From positions 1 to 43,843 of the forward strand of contig JAZNIU010000045.1 of NCBI GenBank assembly GCA_045577655.1: a stretch of DNA of 43,843 nucleotides, in the 5' to 3' direction. Positions 1 to 7,668 of this stretch are shown piece by piece. Under the pieces are notes generated by a model. The model worked only from the letters and a program-made list of their open reading frames with translations. It had not been told where the DNA came from and did not search any database. The position numbers were made by a program, and so were the translations under genes. Source of the DNA: RGIG7450 sp045577655 (GTDB lineage: Bacteria; Bacillota; Clostridia; RUG12999). Position 1 is the stretch's first letter; each line of letters starts with the position of its first letter.

Positions 1-85
1 CTACACTTCTTTTTGTGTTACTGTTTAATTTTCAAAGACCATTTAAAGTTCCTCCTAAAAGAAACCCGCCGCTTCGCAAGCGACT
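1..85 (-). other. Leader of an rRNA operon (boxA), continuing off the left edge
   Basis: Read on the minus strand, this stretch follows a perfect promoter and contains TGGTCTTTGAAAA (29-41), which matches the boxA antitermination element found in Firmicute 16S leaders. A small hairpin (CGCTT-GCG-AAGCG) lies just after the promoter. The 16S gene itself would begin left of position 1 and is not visible. The assignment rests on the boxA match, the promoter strength and the neighbouring tRNA genes. Confidence 0.72.
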
Positions 86-90
86 TTTAT

Positions 91-119
91 ATTATATCGC
101 ATCTTTCTCCCTTTGTCAA
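91..119 (-). promoter_or_regulatory. Consensus sigma-A promoter of the rRNA operon
   Basis: On the minus strand TTGACA (114-119) and TATAAT (91-96) are separated by exactly 17 bases. Both hexamers are perfect, as expected for a stable-RNA promoter. It drives transcription leftwards into the boxA leader. Confidence 0.85.
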
Positions 120-221
120 TACCTTTTTTTATCTTTTTTTACCAAATTTTTCTGGTAATTTTTCTACCTATATAATATATAACTATACATCTTTTGAGTT
201 CTCCTCCTACGAACAAAAATA

Positions 222-256
222 AAAAAACCTCCGCATAGTAATCTACACGAAGGCTT
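222..256 (-). terminator. Terminator after the tRNA-Thr/tRNA-Tyr pair
   Basis: On the minus strand GCCTTCG and CGGAGG arms flank a loop of about 14 bases and are followed by a run of seven T. It lies directly downstream of the tRNA-Tyr CCA end and separates the tRNA unit from the rRNA promoter. Confidence 0.7.
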
Positions 257-257
257 T

Positions 258-342
258 TGGTGGAGAGAGATGGATTCGAACCATCGAAGGCGGAGCCAAC
301 AGATTTACAGTCTGCCCCCTTTGGCCACTCGGGAACCTCTCC
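258..342 (-). tRNA. tRNA-Tyr (GTA)
   Basis: On the minus strand the acceptor GGAGAGG (5' end at 342) pairs with TCTCTCC, and CCA is encoded (258-260). The anticodon loop is CTGTAAA, giving anticodon GTA. The T-arm GGTTCGAATCC is present, and a long variable arm makes this a class II tRNA, as expected for bacterial tRNA-Tyr. It is separated from tRNA-Thr by 3 bases and is co-transcribed with it. Confidence 0.96.
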
Positions 343-345
343 GTA

Positions 346-421
346 TGGAGCTGGTGATGGGACTCGAACCCGCGACCTGCTGATTACAAATCAGCTGCTC
401 TACCAATTGAGCTACACCAGC
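346..421 (-). tRNA. tRNA-Thr (TGT)
   Basis: On the minus strand the acceptor GCTGGTG (5' end at 421) pairs with CACCAGC, with discriminator T and an encoded CCA (346-348). The anticodon stem GCTGA/TCAGC closes the loop TTTGTAA, giving anticodon TGT, which reads ACA. The total is 76 bases. It is the first tRNA of a two-gene unit with its own consensus promoter. Confidence 0.96.
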
Positions 422-454
422 AACTTTAAGTTTGCCGCCATAAGCGACTTATTC

Positions 455-483
455 ATTATACAACAGAATATTTTAATTGTCAA
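455..483 (-). promoter_or_regulatory. Consensus promoter of the tRNA-Thr/Tyr unit
   Basis: On the minus strand TTGACA (478-483), a 17-base spacer and TATAAT (455-460) lie 33 bases before the tRNA-Thr 5' end. The -35 hexamer begins only 8 bases beyond the mnmA stop. No terminator separates them, so mnmA transcripts could also read into the tRNAs. Confidence 0.85.
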
Positions 484-491
484 TAGGTTTT

Positions 492-1532
492 TTAAATTTT
501 TTCTTTTGCTGCAATTTCTCCGCCGCCAACCAGCAGGTCTCCGTCATAAAAAACAACCGACTGACCGGGTGTTATTGCACGCTGGGGCTCATGGAATTTC
601 ACAAAAACGCCCTTCTCGTGCGGCGTGATAATTGCTTTTGCAGGTTTTGCGGCATATCTTATCTTTGCTTCTACCTCCATAGGTTCTGTGACTCTGTCAA
701 CCGTGAGAAAATTGACATTTTCTGCAAATAAGCTGTCCGAAAATAAAAGCTCGTTTTTGCCCAGAACAACTCTGTTTTCCTCTGTACTTAAGCCCACAAC
801 ATAAATCTTGCCGTCCGAGGAAACACCAAGACCGCGCCTCTGGCCTATTGTATAACCGCAGATGCCGTTGTGCTTTCCTAAAACATTTCCCTCTACATCT
901 GTGATGTCACCCGGGTTTAAAATTGACGGTCTGTTTTTTCTTATATATTCTTCAAGGCTCATTCCCTTTAAAAAGCAGATGTCCTGACTGTCTTTTCTGT
1001 CCGCACTGTCAAACCCGTTTTCTTTTGCAATTTCTCTGATTTCCGATTTTTTATATTTTCCCAGAGGCATGATAATTTTCTTTATCTGGTCCTGAGTGAG
1101 AGTGTAGAACATATATGTCTGATCTTTAGCCGAATCGGCACTTTTTTTAAAAGTGTATCTGCCTGTTTCTTCACTATAAACCACGGTGGAATAATGGCCT
1201 GTTGCAATAAAATCCGCTTTATCTTTGATATAATCCAGCATTGCGCCGAACTTTATATATTTGTTGCACAAAACGCAGGGGTTTGGCGTTCTGCCCTGCT
1301 GATAAATGTCGAGAAAGGGGCCGGAAACTTTTTCTTCAAACAACTTCCTTACGTCTACAACCTCATGTGCAATGCCGAGCTTGCCGCATGCTGCCGCCGC
1401 GCCGCTTAAATCTTCTTTTTCTTCTATTTTAAAAGTGAATCCTGTAACGTCATATCCTTCTTTTTTAAGCAGGAGTGCAGCAACACTGCTGTCCACGCCG
1501 CCGCTTATTCCGACATACACTTTCTTTGCCAT
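492..1532 (-). CDS. mnmA: tRNA-specific 2-thiouridylase MnmA
   Basis: MnmA is the cytosolic enzyme that puts sulphur on U34 of tRNA-Lys, -Glu and -Gln, using ATP and a persulfide delivered by cysteine desulfurase. The 346-aa protein has the PP-loop GGVDSS at residues 11-16, NPCVLCN with Cys86 and DSQDICF with Cys186 (the catalytic cysteine pair of the family), ATGHYS, and GYTIGQRRGLG in the C-terminal part. The length is normal. The start was set at MAKKVYVG because AAGGTGAG precedes it at good spacing; the longer in-frame ATG eight codons upstream has no such site. The gene has its own promoter just upstream and ends next to the tRNA promoter. Confidence 0.96.
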   Translation of the reverse strand: MAKKVYVGISGGVDSSVAALLLKKEGYDVTGFTFKIEEKEDLSGAAAACGKLGIAHEVVDVRKLFEEKVSGPFLDIYQQGRTPNPCVLCNKYIKFGAMLDYIKDKADFIATGHYSTVVYSEETGRYTFKKSADSAKDQTYMFYTLTQDQIKKIIMPLGKYKKSEIREIAKENGFDSADRKDSQDICFLKGMSLEEYIRKNRPSILNPGDITDVEGNVLGKHNGICGYTIGQRRGLGVSSDGKIYVVGLSTEENRVVLGKNELLFSDSLFAENVNFLTVDRVTEPMEVEAKIRYAAKPAKAIITPHEKGVFVKFHEPQRAITPGQSVVFYDGDLLVGGGEIAAKEKI

Positions 1533-1555
1533 TTTCTCACCTTCTTTATGTATCA

Positions 1556-1584
1556 ATCATATCTTATTTGACACATAAAGTCAA
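1556..1584 (-). promoter_or_regulatory. Promoter of mnmA
   Basis: On the minus strand TTGACT (1579-1584), a 17-base spacer and TATGAT (1556-1561) lie about 24 bases before the mnmA start and just beyond the stop of the 58-aa gene. Each hexamer differs from consensus by one base. Confidence 0.65.
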
Positions 1585-1590
1585 CATTTT

Positions 1591-1767
1591 TCAATATATT
1601 CGGAGGAAAAGTGCTATAAGAACCGCCGCGGCACAAGCCGCACCTGCAATGAACCATTGCATCTTGTCTTTTTTCTTTGTGGTTTTTTCGTGGTTTACAT
1701 ATCCGTCAATAATAAGCTGTGCCTGACGGACAATGTCTCTGCCTCTGTCGGGCATATTACTTCTCAT
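1591..1767 (-). CDS. Small tail-anchored membrane peptide (58 aa), unrecognised
   Basis: I do not recognise this gene. Its ATG overlaps the spoIIE stop in an ATGA junction (1764-1767), and an AGGAGGT site sits inside the end of spoIIE, so translational coupling to spoIIE is likely. The 58-aa product begins MRSNMPDRGRDIV. It has a charged Lys-rich middle and ends in one hydrophobic segment of about 20 residues (roughly 38-57), so it should be a tail-anchored membrane protein with its N-terminus in the cytoplasm. A role linked to sporulation is inferred only from position. It is too short for usual gene-length cut-offs and could be missed. Confidence 0.68.
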   Translation of the reverse strand: MRSNMPDRGRDIVRQAQLIIDGYVNHEKTTKKKDKMQWFIAGAACAAAVLIALFLRIY

Positions 1768-4100
1768 CCAACTACCTCCTGATTAGACTTTAGAGTCAGC
1801 CTTATTGCTGCCACCATCATATCGTCTTTGGGGACTCCCGATGCTGCAGCAGACATCATAATGCTTTCTGCCATTTCCTTGCTGGAGGACACCTCCATGA
1901 GCTCAACAAGATTTTTTGCACACTCTTCCCCTTTGCGTCTGTCGCCGGTGTTGTCGGTTACTCCGTCTGTCATCATAACAATATAACTGTCACCGTCAAG
2001 TATCATACTGCTGCCTGTCAGCTTATCAACAGGAAGCACTCCCAGAGGAATTGTGTTCTGTTTTACTAAGATGGCTTTTCCGCCGCTTTTTATAATGCCG
2101 GCAACTGCTCCGGCTTTTATAAACTCTGTTTCACCCGTGAAAAGATTGATGCAAGCACAGTCCACGCTTATGCATCTTTCTTCTTTTCCTCCTGAGATAA
2201 GTCCGCTGTTTATTATTTTCAGCACGCTTTCAGGAGAAAATCCGCTGAGCACAAGAGTTTTGAAAAGCTCGGCTGTTTTCTGACTGTCTTCTTTTGCACG
2301 GACTCCGCTACCCATCCCGTCGCACAGCAGAATACAAAACATTCCGTCGGGGGTTACAAACCATTCCGCACTGTCTCCCGTTTGCTCGGAATCCTGTTTG
2401 TTCATGGTGATGATGGAAACATCATAGTCAAACTTCAGTCTTTCCTGAAGTTTCATAACAAACCCGCTGCGTGTGGGATACTCGTCGCTGACCGTCATTT
2501 TCCGTCCTGTGATTTTTTCAGCTGCAGGGATTATATCAAAATGTATTTCTTTCGCAGTTTTCATCATAATTTCAAATCTGCCGGCATCATTTATTATAAT
2601 GCTTATTTCCGGGTTTTTTATACCATTAACTGTAAGATACCGGCAAAGTTCGCTTTCATATATGCCAAAGTCTGATTTGATGCTTAAAAGCTTCTTTTCC
2701 TTTTCGTTTATTATTTCAACAAAATCTCCCCATCCGCTTGCAAAGCTCTTTGCAAAAAAATCCACTCTTTTTTCAATCATATTTTCTCTTTTTTGAATAC
2801 CATAGAGCTCTTTTGCCGTTTCGCACAGAGTGTCTCCACGCACGCATCTGCCGGTTATGTGCCCACCCATTTCATCATACTTTTCTTCAAACAAAGACCG
2901 GATAACCTTGTCCATCATCATATTGCTGCCCGACACATTCCGGGTCCAGCAGTATTTGTTTAGGCTGCAGCCCTCGCATACTCTTGCTATAAGCCGTTGC
3001 CGCACAAGTTTTTTGGGGCTTGTCCCATCTTTTCTGTCGGGAGGCATAAAAACTTCGGAAATTGCTGTTGCAGCATTTTTTATGCCGGCAAGAGCTTCCC
3101 CGGCGGTACCTTTCATCCGCATTACATATCCGCCCGCAGCGTCGTATACCGGGGTTTTCATAGAAAACTTTTCAAAAAAGTTTAATGTTTTATCAGGAGT
3201 AAAAAAGAAAATCACGCCTGCCGCCGCTATTTCCACAAGGTTTACAAGAACGATGGTTGAGGAGTTGTAATAGCCGGTGAAAAGCGAGTTTGCAAAAGCC
3301 GCTGAAAGTACAACTCCCATTTTGCCGAAAATGTTCATCACTCCAGAAACAAGTCCCATAAAAGCATATACTCCCGTAAGTGCCGGCGCATCTCCCTGGC
3401 TCATTCCGGCAATTATGCCAAGCGCTGCACCTGTCGCTCCGGAAATTCCTATCCCGCCTTTATATGCGGTGAACAAAATTATGTACATGCTCAGCACATT
3501 TGCAGGTTTTATGCCAAAGAAACTCAGTCCCTGCAGCCCTGCAACCACTGCCCCTGCCAGAATTGCTATTGAGATGCTCTGTTCTTCTCCTTTTATCTGC
3601 CACCCGGTATCTATCACCCCTGCACTTTTAGAAAAAACGGGGCCCATTCCCCAGACAATCAAGCCTTCAAGCAAGGAGGTGAGCATATTATAATAAAAAA
3701 TGCCGCTGAAAAGAGCAAACAAAAGTCCCGAGAAAACTATGCAGCCGGCTGACACTATGGACACAAACGTTGTTTTGTTCCATTTTGGTGTGTCTACTGT
3801 TTTTTTGAGCAGACAAAGCAGTCCCAGCGCTGCTATGTGTTCCCATTTTCCTGCATGGCCGCCCATAAGAAATGTTCCCGCTACAGCACCCGCCAGAACA
3901 ATGTCGCTACATGGGGTGTTGATGTTTGCCGCATACCAGGAAATGCCGAGCGGTGCAAGGCTGCCAAGAAAATTCACCCGGGCGACCATTACTGCAATCA
4001 GCCCCAGAACTCCTCCGCCGCCCCGGATAAGCTCTGTAAGCTTGCCGCCCGGCTCCCTTTTTTTCTTTCTTTTATAGCTTATAATTTCTTCTGTGTTCAC
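1764..4100 (-). CDS. spoIIE: Stage II sporulation protein E (SpoIIE), membrane phosphatase
   Basis: SpoIIE is a polytopic membrane PP2C-type serine phosphatase that dephosphorylates SpoIIAA in the forespore, releasing sigma-F, and also acts at the asymmetric septum. This 778-aa protein has about ten hydrophobic segments in the first 330 residues, a central regulatory region, and a C-terminal PP2C domain with DGMGSG (from about residue 594), MMTDGVTD (about 710) and DDMMVA (about 759), which supply the metal-binding Asp residues. I chose the GTG start at 4100 because GGAGGGG lies 5 bases before it. The ATG six codons upstream would place that site inside the gene. It implies the organism forms endospores. 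Confidence 0.95.
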   Translation of the reverse strand: MNTEEIISYKRKKKREPGGKLTELIRGGGGVLGLIAVMVARVNFLGSLAPLGISWYAANINTPCSDIVLAGAVAGTFLMGGHAGKWEHIAALGLLCLLKKTVDTPKWNKTTFVSIVSAGCIVFSGLLFALFSGIFYYNMLTSLLEGLIVWGMGPVFSKSAGVIDTGWQIKGEEQSISIAILAGAVVAGLQGLSFFGIKPANVLSMYIILFTAYKGGIGISGATGAALGIIAGMSQGDAPALTGVYAFMGLVSGVMNIFGKMGVVLSAAFANSLFTGYYNSSTIVLVNLVEIAAAGVIFFFTPDKTLNFFEKFSMKTPVYDAAGGYVMRMKGTAGEALAGIKNAATAISEVFMPPDRKDGTSPKKLVRQRLIARVCEGCSLNKYCWTRNVSGSNMMMDKVIRSLFEEKYDEMGGHITGRCVRGDTLCETAKELYGIQKRENMIEKRVDFFAKSFASGWGDFVEIINEKEKKLLSIKSDFGIYESELCRYLTVNGIKNPEISIIINDAGRFEIMMKTAKEIHFDIIPAAEKITGRKMTVSDEYPTRSGFVMKLQERLKFDYDVSIITMNKQDSEQTGDSAEWFVTPDGMFCILLCDGMGSGVRAKEDSQKTAELFKTLVLSGFSPESVLKIINSGLISGGKEERCISVDCACINLFTGETEFIKAGAVAGIIKSGGKAILVKQNTIPLGVLPVDKLTGSSMILDGDSYIVMMTDGVTDNTGDRRKGEECAKNLVELMEVSSSKEMAESIMMSAAASGVPKDDMMVAAIRLTLKSNQEVVG

Positions 4101-4284
4101 CGTTGCCCCTCCAAACATACATCTATAGTTGTATTATACAATAATGTTATGGCAGAAAAATGTAAATTTCTGGTGGAGGTTTTTGGTTTTGATTGACAAT
4201 TTCTGACAGTTTGAAAACTTTTGGGATACGCATTTTAAAATTTTGTGGTAAAATACATGAGAAAACCAAATTAGGAGTGATTTT

Positions 4285-4653
4285 GTGAAAAAAAACAATA
4301 TCAGAGATTATACGGTTGCGGCATTCCGATATTATTCTTCCGTTTTAAGAAACGGGGGGTCTTCCCTGCCGGAAAATTCAAGACTTGCAAGCGCCTGTCT
4401 TTTAGACCTTGCCGCTATGGAAAAAACTGTTCGTGACCTGAAAAAAGACGAGCTGGGAAAAGATATTTTAAGAGCCGTTGAAACCGTTTACTTCCCCATG
4501 CCGGAAAGAGAAATAAAAAAAGGTGAGATTTCAAGCAGAGTGATTAAAGCATCTATGGACCTTCACACTGCCGAACCCACCATATACAGATATTTAAACA
4601 AAGCTTCTGTTATTTTTGCCGAAAATCGCGGTCTTCGTGTTTCTCTTTTTTAA
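4285..4653 (+). CDS. Small HTH-like protein (ArpU/sigma-region-4-like), tentative
   Basis: This 122-aa soluble protein starts at a GTG with TAGGAGTGA upstream. The N-terminal half is a charged helical region. The C-terminal 40 residues (around LHTAEPTIYRYLNKA) resemble the winged or sigma-region-4-like helix-turn-helix of ArpU/RinA-type regulators, in which a TxYRxLxKA recognition helix is followed by a hydrophobic tail. That similarity is judged by eye and is weak. It is divergent from spoIIE and its last 44 bases overlap the convergent small membrane gene. No clear sigma-A promoter was seen upstream. Function unknown. Confidence 0.6.
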   Translation: MKKNNIRDYTVAAFRYYSSVLRNGGSSLPENSRLASACLLDLAAMEKTVRDLKKDELGKDILRAVETVYFPMPEREIKKGEISSRVIKASMDLHTAEPTIYRYLNKASVIFAENRGLRVSLF

Positions 4654-4858
4654 GCAGTAGCCTAAAAATTATTGAAGCGGCAAAACATTCTGCAAAAACA
4701 AGAACGCCCGACTCAAACAGACATTTTCTTATAATATAGAGTTCATAGCTCCACTCTTTTTTTCCCAAAAGTGCCGATGAAATTATTAAACCCAAAGAAA
4801 CGACAAAGCCGACAGCCGCTATGCCTGTCGGCATATATTTTTTCATTTTAGAATGCAT
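4610..4858 (-). CDS. Small two-pass membrane protein, unrecognised
   Basis: This 82-aa protein has two hydrophobic segments (about residues 11-33 and 48-69) separated by a short charged loop, and a very charged C-terminus (KKEKHEDRDFRQK). The start MHSKMKK was chosen because GGAG lies 9 bases upstream; an ATG immediately after the GGAG is too close to be used. A promoter with TTGAAA and TATGAT supports a real gene. Its 3' end overlaps the convergent HTH-like gene by 44 bases. I do not recognise a family. Confidence 0.6.
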   Translation of the reverse strand: MHSKMKKYMPTGIAAVGFVVSLGLIISSALLGKKEWSYELYIIRKCLFESGVLVFAECFAASIIFRLLLKKEKHEDRDFRQK

Positions 4859-4878
4859 TTTATTCATCTCCTGAAACA

Positions 4879-4907
4879 ATCATACAACAATTTGCGACCT
4901 CTTTCAA
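4879..4907 (-). promoter_or_regulatory. Promoter of the small two-pass membrane gene
   Basis: On the minus strand TTGAAA (4902-4907), a 17-base spacer and TATGAT (4879-4884) lie about 20 bases before the start at 4858. Confidence 0.55.
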
Positions 4908-5003
4908 TGATAAATGACTTCCTTTTTTGTTTTATTTTTGTGAGTTTGGAAAAGTTTTGCAAAAAATGCAAAAACATCCGCAGTTTTTGAGGTACTCTTT
5001 TTC

Positions 5004-5032
5004 TTGATTTGAGAATATATATTTATTAAAAT
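5004..5032 (+). promoter_or_regulatory. Promoter of the DUF6514-like gene
   Basis: TTGATT (5004-5009), a 17-base spacer and TAAAAT (5027-5032) lie 21 bases before the start at 5054. Confidence 0.5.
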
Positions 5033-5053
5033 AGTTGTGAGGGATGTGTGTTT

Positions 5054-5368
5054 ATGAATAAAATGCTTTTAGTTTCAAAAAAAACGCCTGACGGCACCGG
5101 CAGGCTGGACTATTATCTGACGCAGAAAAAATGCAGCGAGTCAGGGGATTTTCTTTTTGGCGTTGAGATAATAAAAAGTACCTTTGACGAGTATAATGTT
5201 GAATATCTGCAGAAAAGAGAGGTTCAGGACCTGTGCGGCGACCGTGGCAGAGTGGGAGAATTTATATATATTTTAAGCGAAAAAAGTGTTCTGCCCTCCG
5301 CTTTGGCTCTGATTGCACAGGAATATTCAGCAAAAAACTTTTTTAATTGTACAAAAAATTTTGCTTAA
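5054..5368 (+). CDS. DUF6514-like protein of unknown function
   Basis: This 104-aa soluble protein has the pattern I associate with the Clostridia family DUF6514: an N-terminal YYLTQK strand, a FGVEI strand, a short linker, then a helix with an ILSEKSVLPSAL segment and a C-terminal helix. The family has no established function. The start at ATG 5054 is favoured over the GTG at 5048 because the GAGGG site is then about 10 bases away. It is a single-gene unit with its own promoter and a strong shared terminator. Confidence 0.65.
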   Translation: MNKMLLVSKKTPDGTGRLDYYLTQKKCSESGDFLFGVEIIKSTFDEYNVEYLQKREVQDLCGDRGRVGEFIYILSEKSVLPSALALIAQEYSAKNFFNCTKNFA

Positions 5369-5371
5369 AAA

Positions 5372-5394
5372 GGGACTGTGCTTTGCACAGTCCC
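5372..5394. terminator. Bidirectional terminator between the DUF6514-like gene and ybaB
   Basis: A perfect 10-bp stem, GGGACTGTGC/GCACAGTCCC, has a 3-base loop. On the minus strand it is followed by TTTTT. On the plus strand ATTAAAATTTT follows. It serves two convergent genes. Confidence 0.85.
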
Positions 5395-5403
5395 ATTAAA
5401 ATT

Positions 5404-5748
5404 TTACATAAGTCCGGGAATGCCCAGACCACCTGTTAAACTGCCCATTTTGTCGCGGGTTAACGCATCTGCTTTTGAAAGAGCATCGTTAACCGCTACC
5501 ATGCACAAATCTTCAAGCATTTCGATATCGTCCGGGTCCACTGCTTCCGGTTTGATGTTTATTTCAAGCACTTCTTTTTTGCCGTTGGCTTTAACGGTCA
5601 CCATTCCGCCACCTGCCGATGCTTCAAAAACAGTTTCTTCAATTTCCTGCTGTGCTTTTAGCATCTGTTCCTGCATTTTCTGTGCCTGTTTTAACATATT
5701 GTTCATATTTCCGCCGCCGGGGAACCCGGCAAATTTGTTTGCTGCCAT
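5404..5748 (-). CDS. ybaB: YbaB/EbfC family nucleoid-associated protein
   Basis: YbaB/EbfC proteins are small dimeric DNA-binding proteins of the nucleoid. The 114-aa product has the typical layout: a Gly-rich start, the long helix MLKQAQKMQEQMLKAQQEIEE written here in part, a VEASAGGGMV-like turn (residues 43-51), the strand LEINIKPEAVDPDD, and a final helix ending in a Gly-rich tail. AAGGTGG precedes the ATG. It follows dnaX by 16 bases, as in Bacillus, but recR, which commonly comes next, is absent and a terminator follows instead. Confidence 0.93.
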   Translation of the reverse strand: MAANKFAGFPGGGNMNNMLKQAQKMQEQMLKAQQEIEETVFEASAGGGMVTVKANGKKEVLEINIKPEAVDPDDIEMLEDLCMVAVNDALSKADALTRDKMGSLTGGLGIPGLM

Positions 5749-5764
5749 TTTAAGTTACCACCTT

Positions 5765-7297
5765 TTATTCACATATTTCAACAAAATCAAAATTTTTAAG
5801 TCTGTCTATAAGTTTTTTGTTCTGCTCGTTTGTTACATTCTGTTCAAAGGAAAGCTTCTGCGGTCGTGCACCGCAAACCGTTTCCGCCGCATTTAAAATT
5901 ATTTCTTTGAACCTGTCGTTGTTGACAAAGTTCATTGCCTCCTCCTGCTCCTCATTTGAAGCAACAAGAATGAGCATGTCTCCTTCCCCTGCGGGAGTGA
6001 GTTTTGACAGGAAAACAGGAAGGCCAGGATTTTTTGTGCTGACCTCTTTTATAATTTCCTGCCATTTGTCTTTATATTTACCGCCAAATTTTATTTCTTT
6101 TTTAGTGGGGCTGACTTCTTCCGCCTTTTTCTCTTCTTTTTTAGGCGGGACAGCTTTTTTCTCCACTACCACACCTTTTTTTATCTGCTCTTCCAAAACA
6201 GAAACCCTGTCTGCAAGCGCCTCTGCCGAGCTGTCGTATATCGGCATACAAAGCTTTAAAAGCCCCATTTCATAAACTGTTCTCGGAGAAGAAGCATAGC
6301 GCATTGATGCGGATGTTTCGGAAAGAACTTTCACACAGTTTACAAGCTTTTCATAGGTGAATTTCTCTATCAACTCGCTTTTTCTTGCACCTGTTCCGGT
6401 TTTTGCAAGTTTTATCATAATCATTTCCCGGGCAAGCCGCATCAGGCCGTCTAAAAGTCTTGCCGGAGTTCTGCCTGCTGCAAGAGCGTCTGCCGAAATG
6501 GTTATTGCCGACAATGCATCCTTTCCCAGAATTGCATCAAATATTCTGCAACAAAGCTCCTCATCGGGTGCTCCGAGAATGTTTATAACATCCTCCGTGT
6601 CAAGCGTTTTCTTTCCAAATGCTATGCACCTGTCAAGAATACTTATGGCGTCTCGCATTGACCCTTCTCCCATAGAAGCTATAATGTCCAGCGCTTCTCC
6701 CGAAAGCTCAATTCCGTCAGCATTTGCAAGTCGCAACAGGTGTTTTTTTATGTCTTCCGTTGTTATCATACGGAAATCAAACCTCTGACATCTTGACAGA
6801 ATTGTTGCCGGGAGTTTGTGTACCTCGGTTGTTGCAAGAATGAAAATTACGTGCTCGGGAGGTTCTTCAAGCGTTTTGAGCAGGGCATTGAAAGCTCCTG
6901 TCGAAAGCATGTGAACCTCGTCAATTATATATACTTTATATTTAGCTACCGAAGCAGTATAAATAACCTCTTCGCGGATATCTCTTATGTTTTCGACCCC
7001 GTTGTTTGACGCCGCATCCATTTCCACAACGTCTAAAATGCTGCCATCGGCAATCCCTTTGCAGACGGTGCATTCATTACAGGGGTTGCCGTCCACACTG
7101 TCAAGGCAGTTTATTGCTTTTGAAAAAATCTTTGCAGTAGACGTTTTTCCTGTTCCCCTTATTCCCGTAAAAAGGTAGGCATGGGAAATTCTGCCGGAGG
7201 CAATTTCATTTTTCAGTGTTCTTGTGATATGCTCCTGCCCCACAACATCATCAAAAGTTGTCGGACGATGACGGCGATATAATGCCTGATAAGCCAT
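5765..7297 (-). CDS. dnaX: DNA polymerase III subunits gamma/tau
   Basis: DnaX is the ATPase of the clamp loader and holds the replisome together. The 510-aa protein has the AAA+ Walker A GIRGTGKTS, four zinc-binding Cys residues (around CLDSVDGNPCNECTVC), Walker B with YIIDEVHMLS, and the SRCQRFDF sensor. A Lys/Glu-rich linker leads to a tau-like C-terminal domain. The start MAYQALYRRHRP was chosen because GGAGG lies at good spacing; the ORF is open 22 codons further upstream without a signal. It lies 37 bases after the SRP RNA and reads into ybaB, a conserved Firmicute order. Confidence 0.96.
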   Translation of the reverse strand: MAYQALYRRHRPTTFDDVVGQEHITRTLKNEIASGRISHAYLFTGIRGTGKTSTAKIFSKAINCLDSVDGNPCNECTVCKGIADGSILDVVEMDAASNNGVENIRDIREEVIYTASVAKYKVYIIDEVHMLSTGAFNALLKTLEEPPEHVIFILATTEVHKLPATILSRCQRFDFRMITTEDIKKHLLRLANADGIELSGEALDIIASMGEGSMRDAISILDRCIAFGKKTLDTEDVINILGAPDEELCCRIFDAILGKDALSAITISADALAAGRTPARLLDGLMRLAREMIMIKLAKTGTGARKSELIEKFTYEKLVNCVKVLSETSASMRYASSPRTVYEMGLLKLCMPIYDSSAEALADRVSVLEEQIKKGVVVEKKAVPPKKEEKKAEEVSPTKKEIKFGGKYKDKWQEIIKEVSTKNPGLPVFLSKLTPAGEGDMLILVASNEEQEEAMNFVNNDRFKEIILNAAETVCGARPQKLSFEQNVTNEQNKKLIDRLKNFDFVEICE

Positions 7298-7334
7298 AAA
7301 TGAAACCCTCCTTTTTGTGTAGTTATAATAAAAA

Positions 7335-7601
7335 GCCGTACACCCGAAAATCGAATTACCCAAGATGCTCGCACCGCAAATTAAAACTCAAAGCCGGCTG
7401 CCTCGCGGCACATAAAGCTTCCTGCTTATCGCTGCTCGGTTCCCCGCCTGACGAGGTTCACAGCGCTTTATTGCGCAAGACCAGCTTCTCAACATTTTAA
7501 AGTGCGGCCGTCGACATAAGAATAACCCTCAATTCAGGAATTCCCCCTTGCTATAGCGGATTGCAAGTACAGGGCACCGCTAGCTCCCCGGATAGTACGA
7601 C
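7335..7601 (-). ncRNA. ffs: Signal recognition particle RNA, large bacterial type
   Basis: The SRP RNA pairs with Ffh to target nascent membrane proteins. On the minus strand the 5' end GTCGTAC (7595-7601) pairs with the 3' end GTACGGC (7335-7341). The Alu-domain block GAGCTAGCGGTGCCCTGTA and CAATCCGCTATAGC follows the 5' end. The apical Ffh-binding hairpin reads GTCAGG-CGG-GGAA-CCG-AGCAGC, with the universal GGAA tetraloop and the asymmetric-loop bases. At about 267 bases it is the long form with the Alu domain, as in Bacillus scRNA. The gene lies directly upstream of dnaX, as in B. subtilis. A T-run (CTTTTTATT) follows the terminal stem. Confidence 0.95.
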
Positions 7602-7608
7602 CATAAAC

Positions 7609-7637
7609 AGTATATCATATTCTTTCGGTAATTGCAA
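7609..7637 (-). promoter_or_regulatory. Promoter of the SRP RNA gene
   Basis: On the minus strand TTGCAA (7632-7637), a 17-base spacer and TATACT (7609-7614) place the transcription start close to the predicted RNA 5' end at 7601-7602. Confidence 0.78.
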
Positions 7638-7668
7638 TAAGAAACTGTGCCTTTCTTTCGCCAAAATT

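Noticed and set aside
257..628. Plus-strand frame across both tRNAs and the mnmA end
   Set aside because: It reads the antisense of two clear tRNA genes and the 3' end of mnmA.
4192..4256. Sigma-F/G or sigma-A promoter before the HTH-like gene
   Set aside because: TTGACA at 4192 has no -10 at proper spacing, and GGATAC with GGTAAAATA is spaced too far apart for a sigma-F promoter. No convincing promoter could be assigned.
6121..6180. Possible dnaX frameshift site in A-rich Lys codons
   Set aside because: Runs of six A occur in the linker, but none forms a proper slippery heptamer in the right frame and no downstream hairpin is evident. A short gamma form is not supported.
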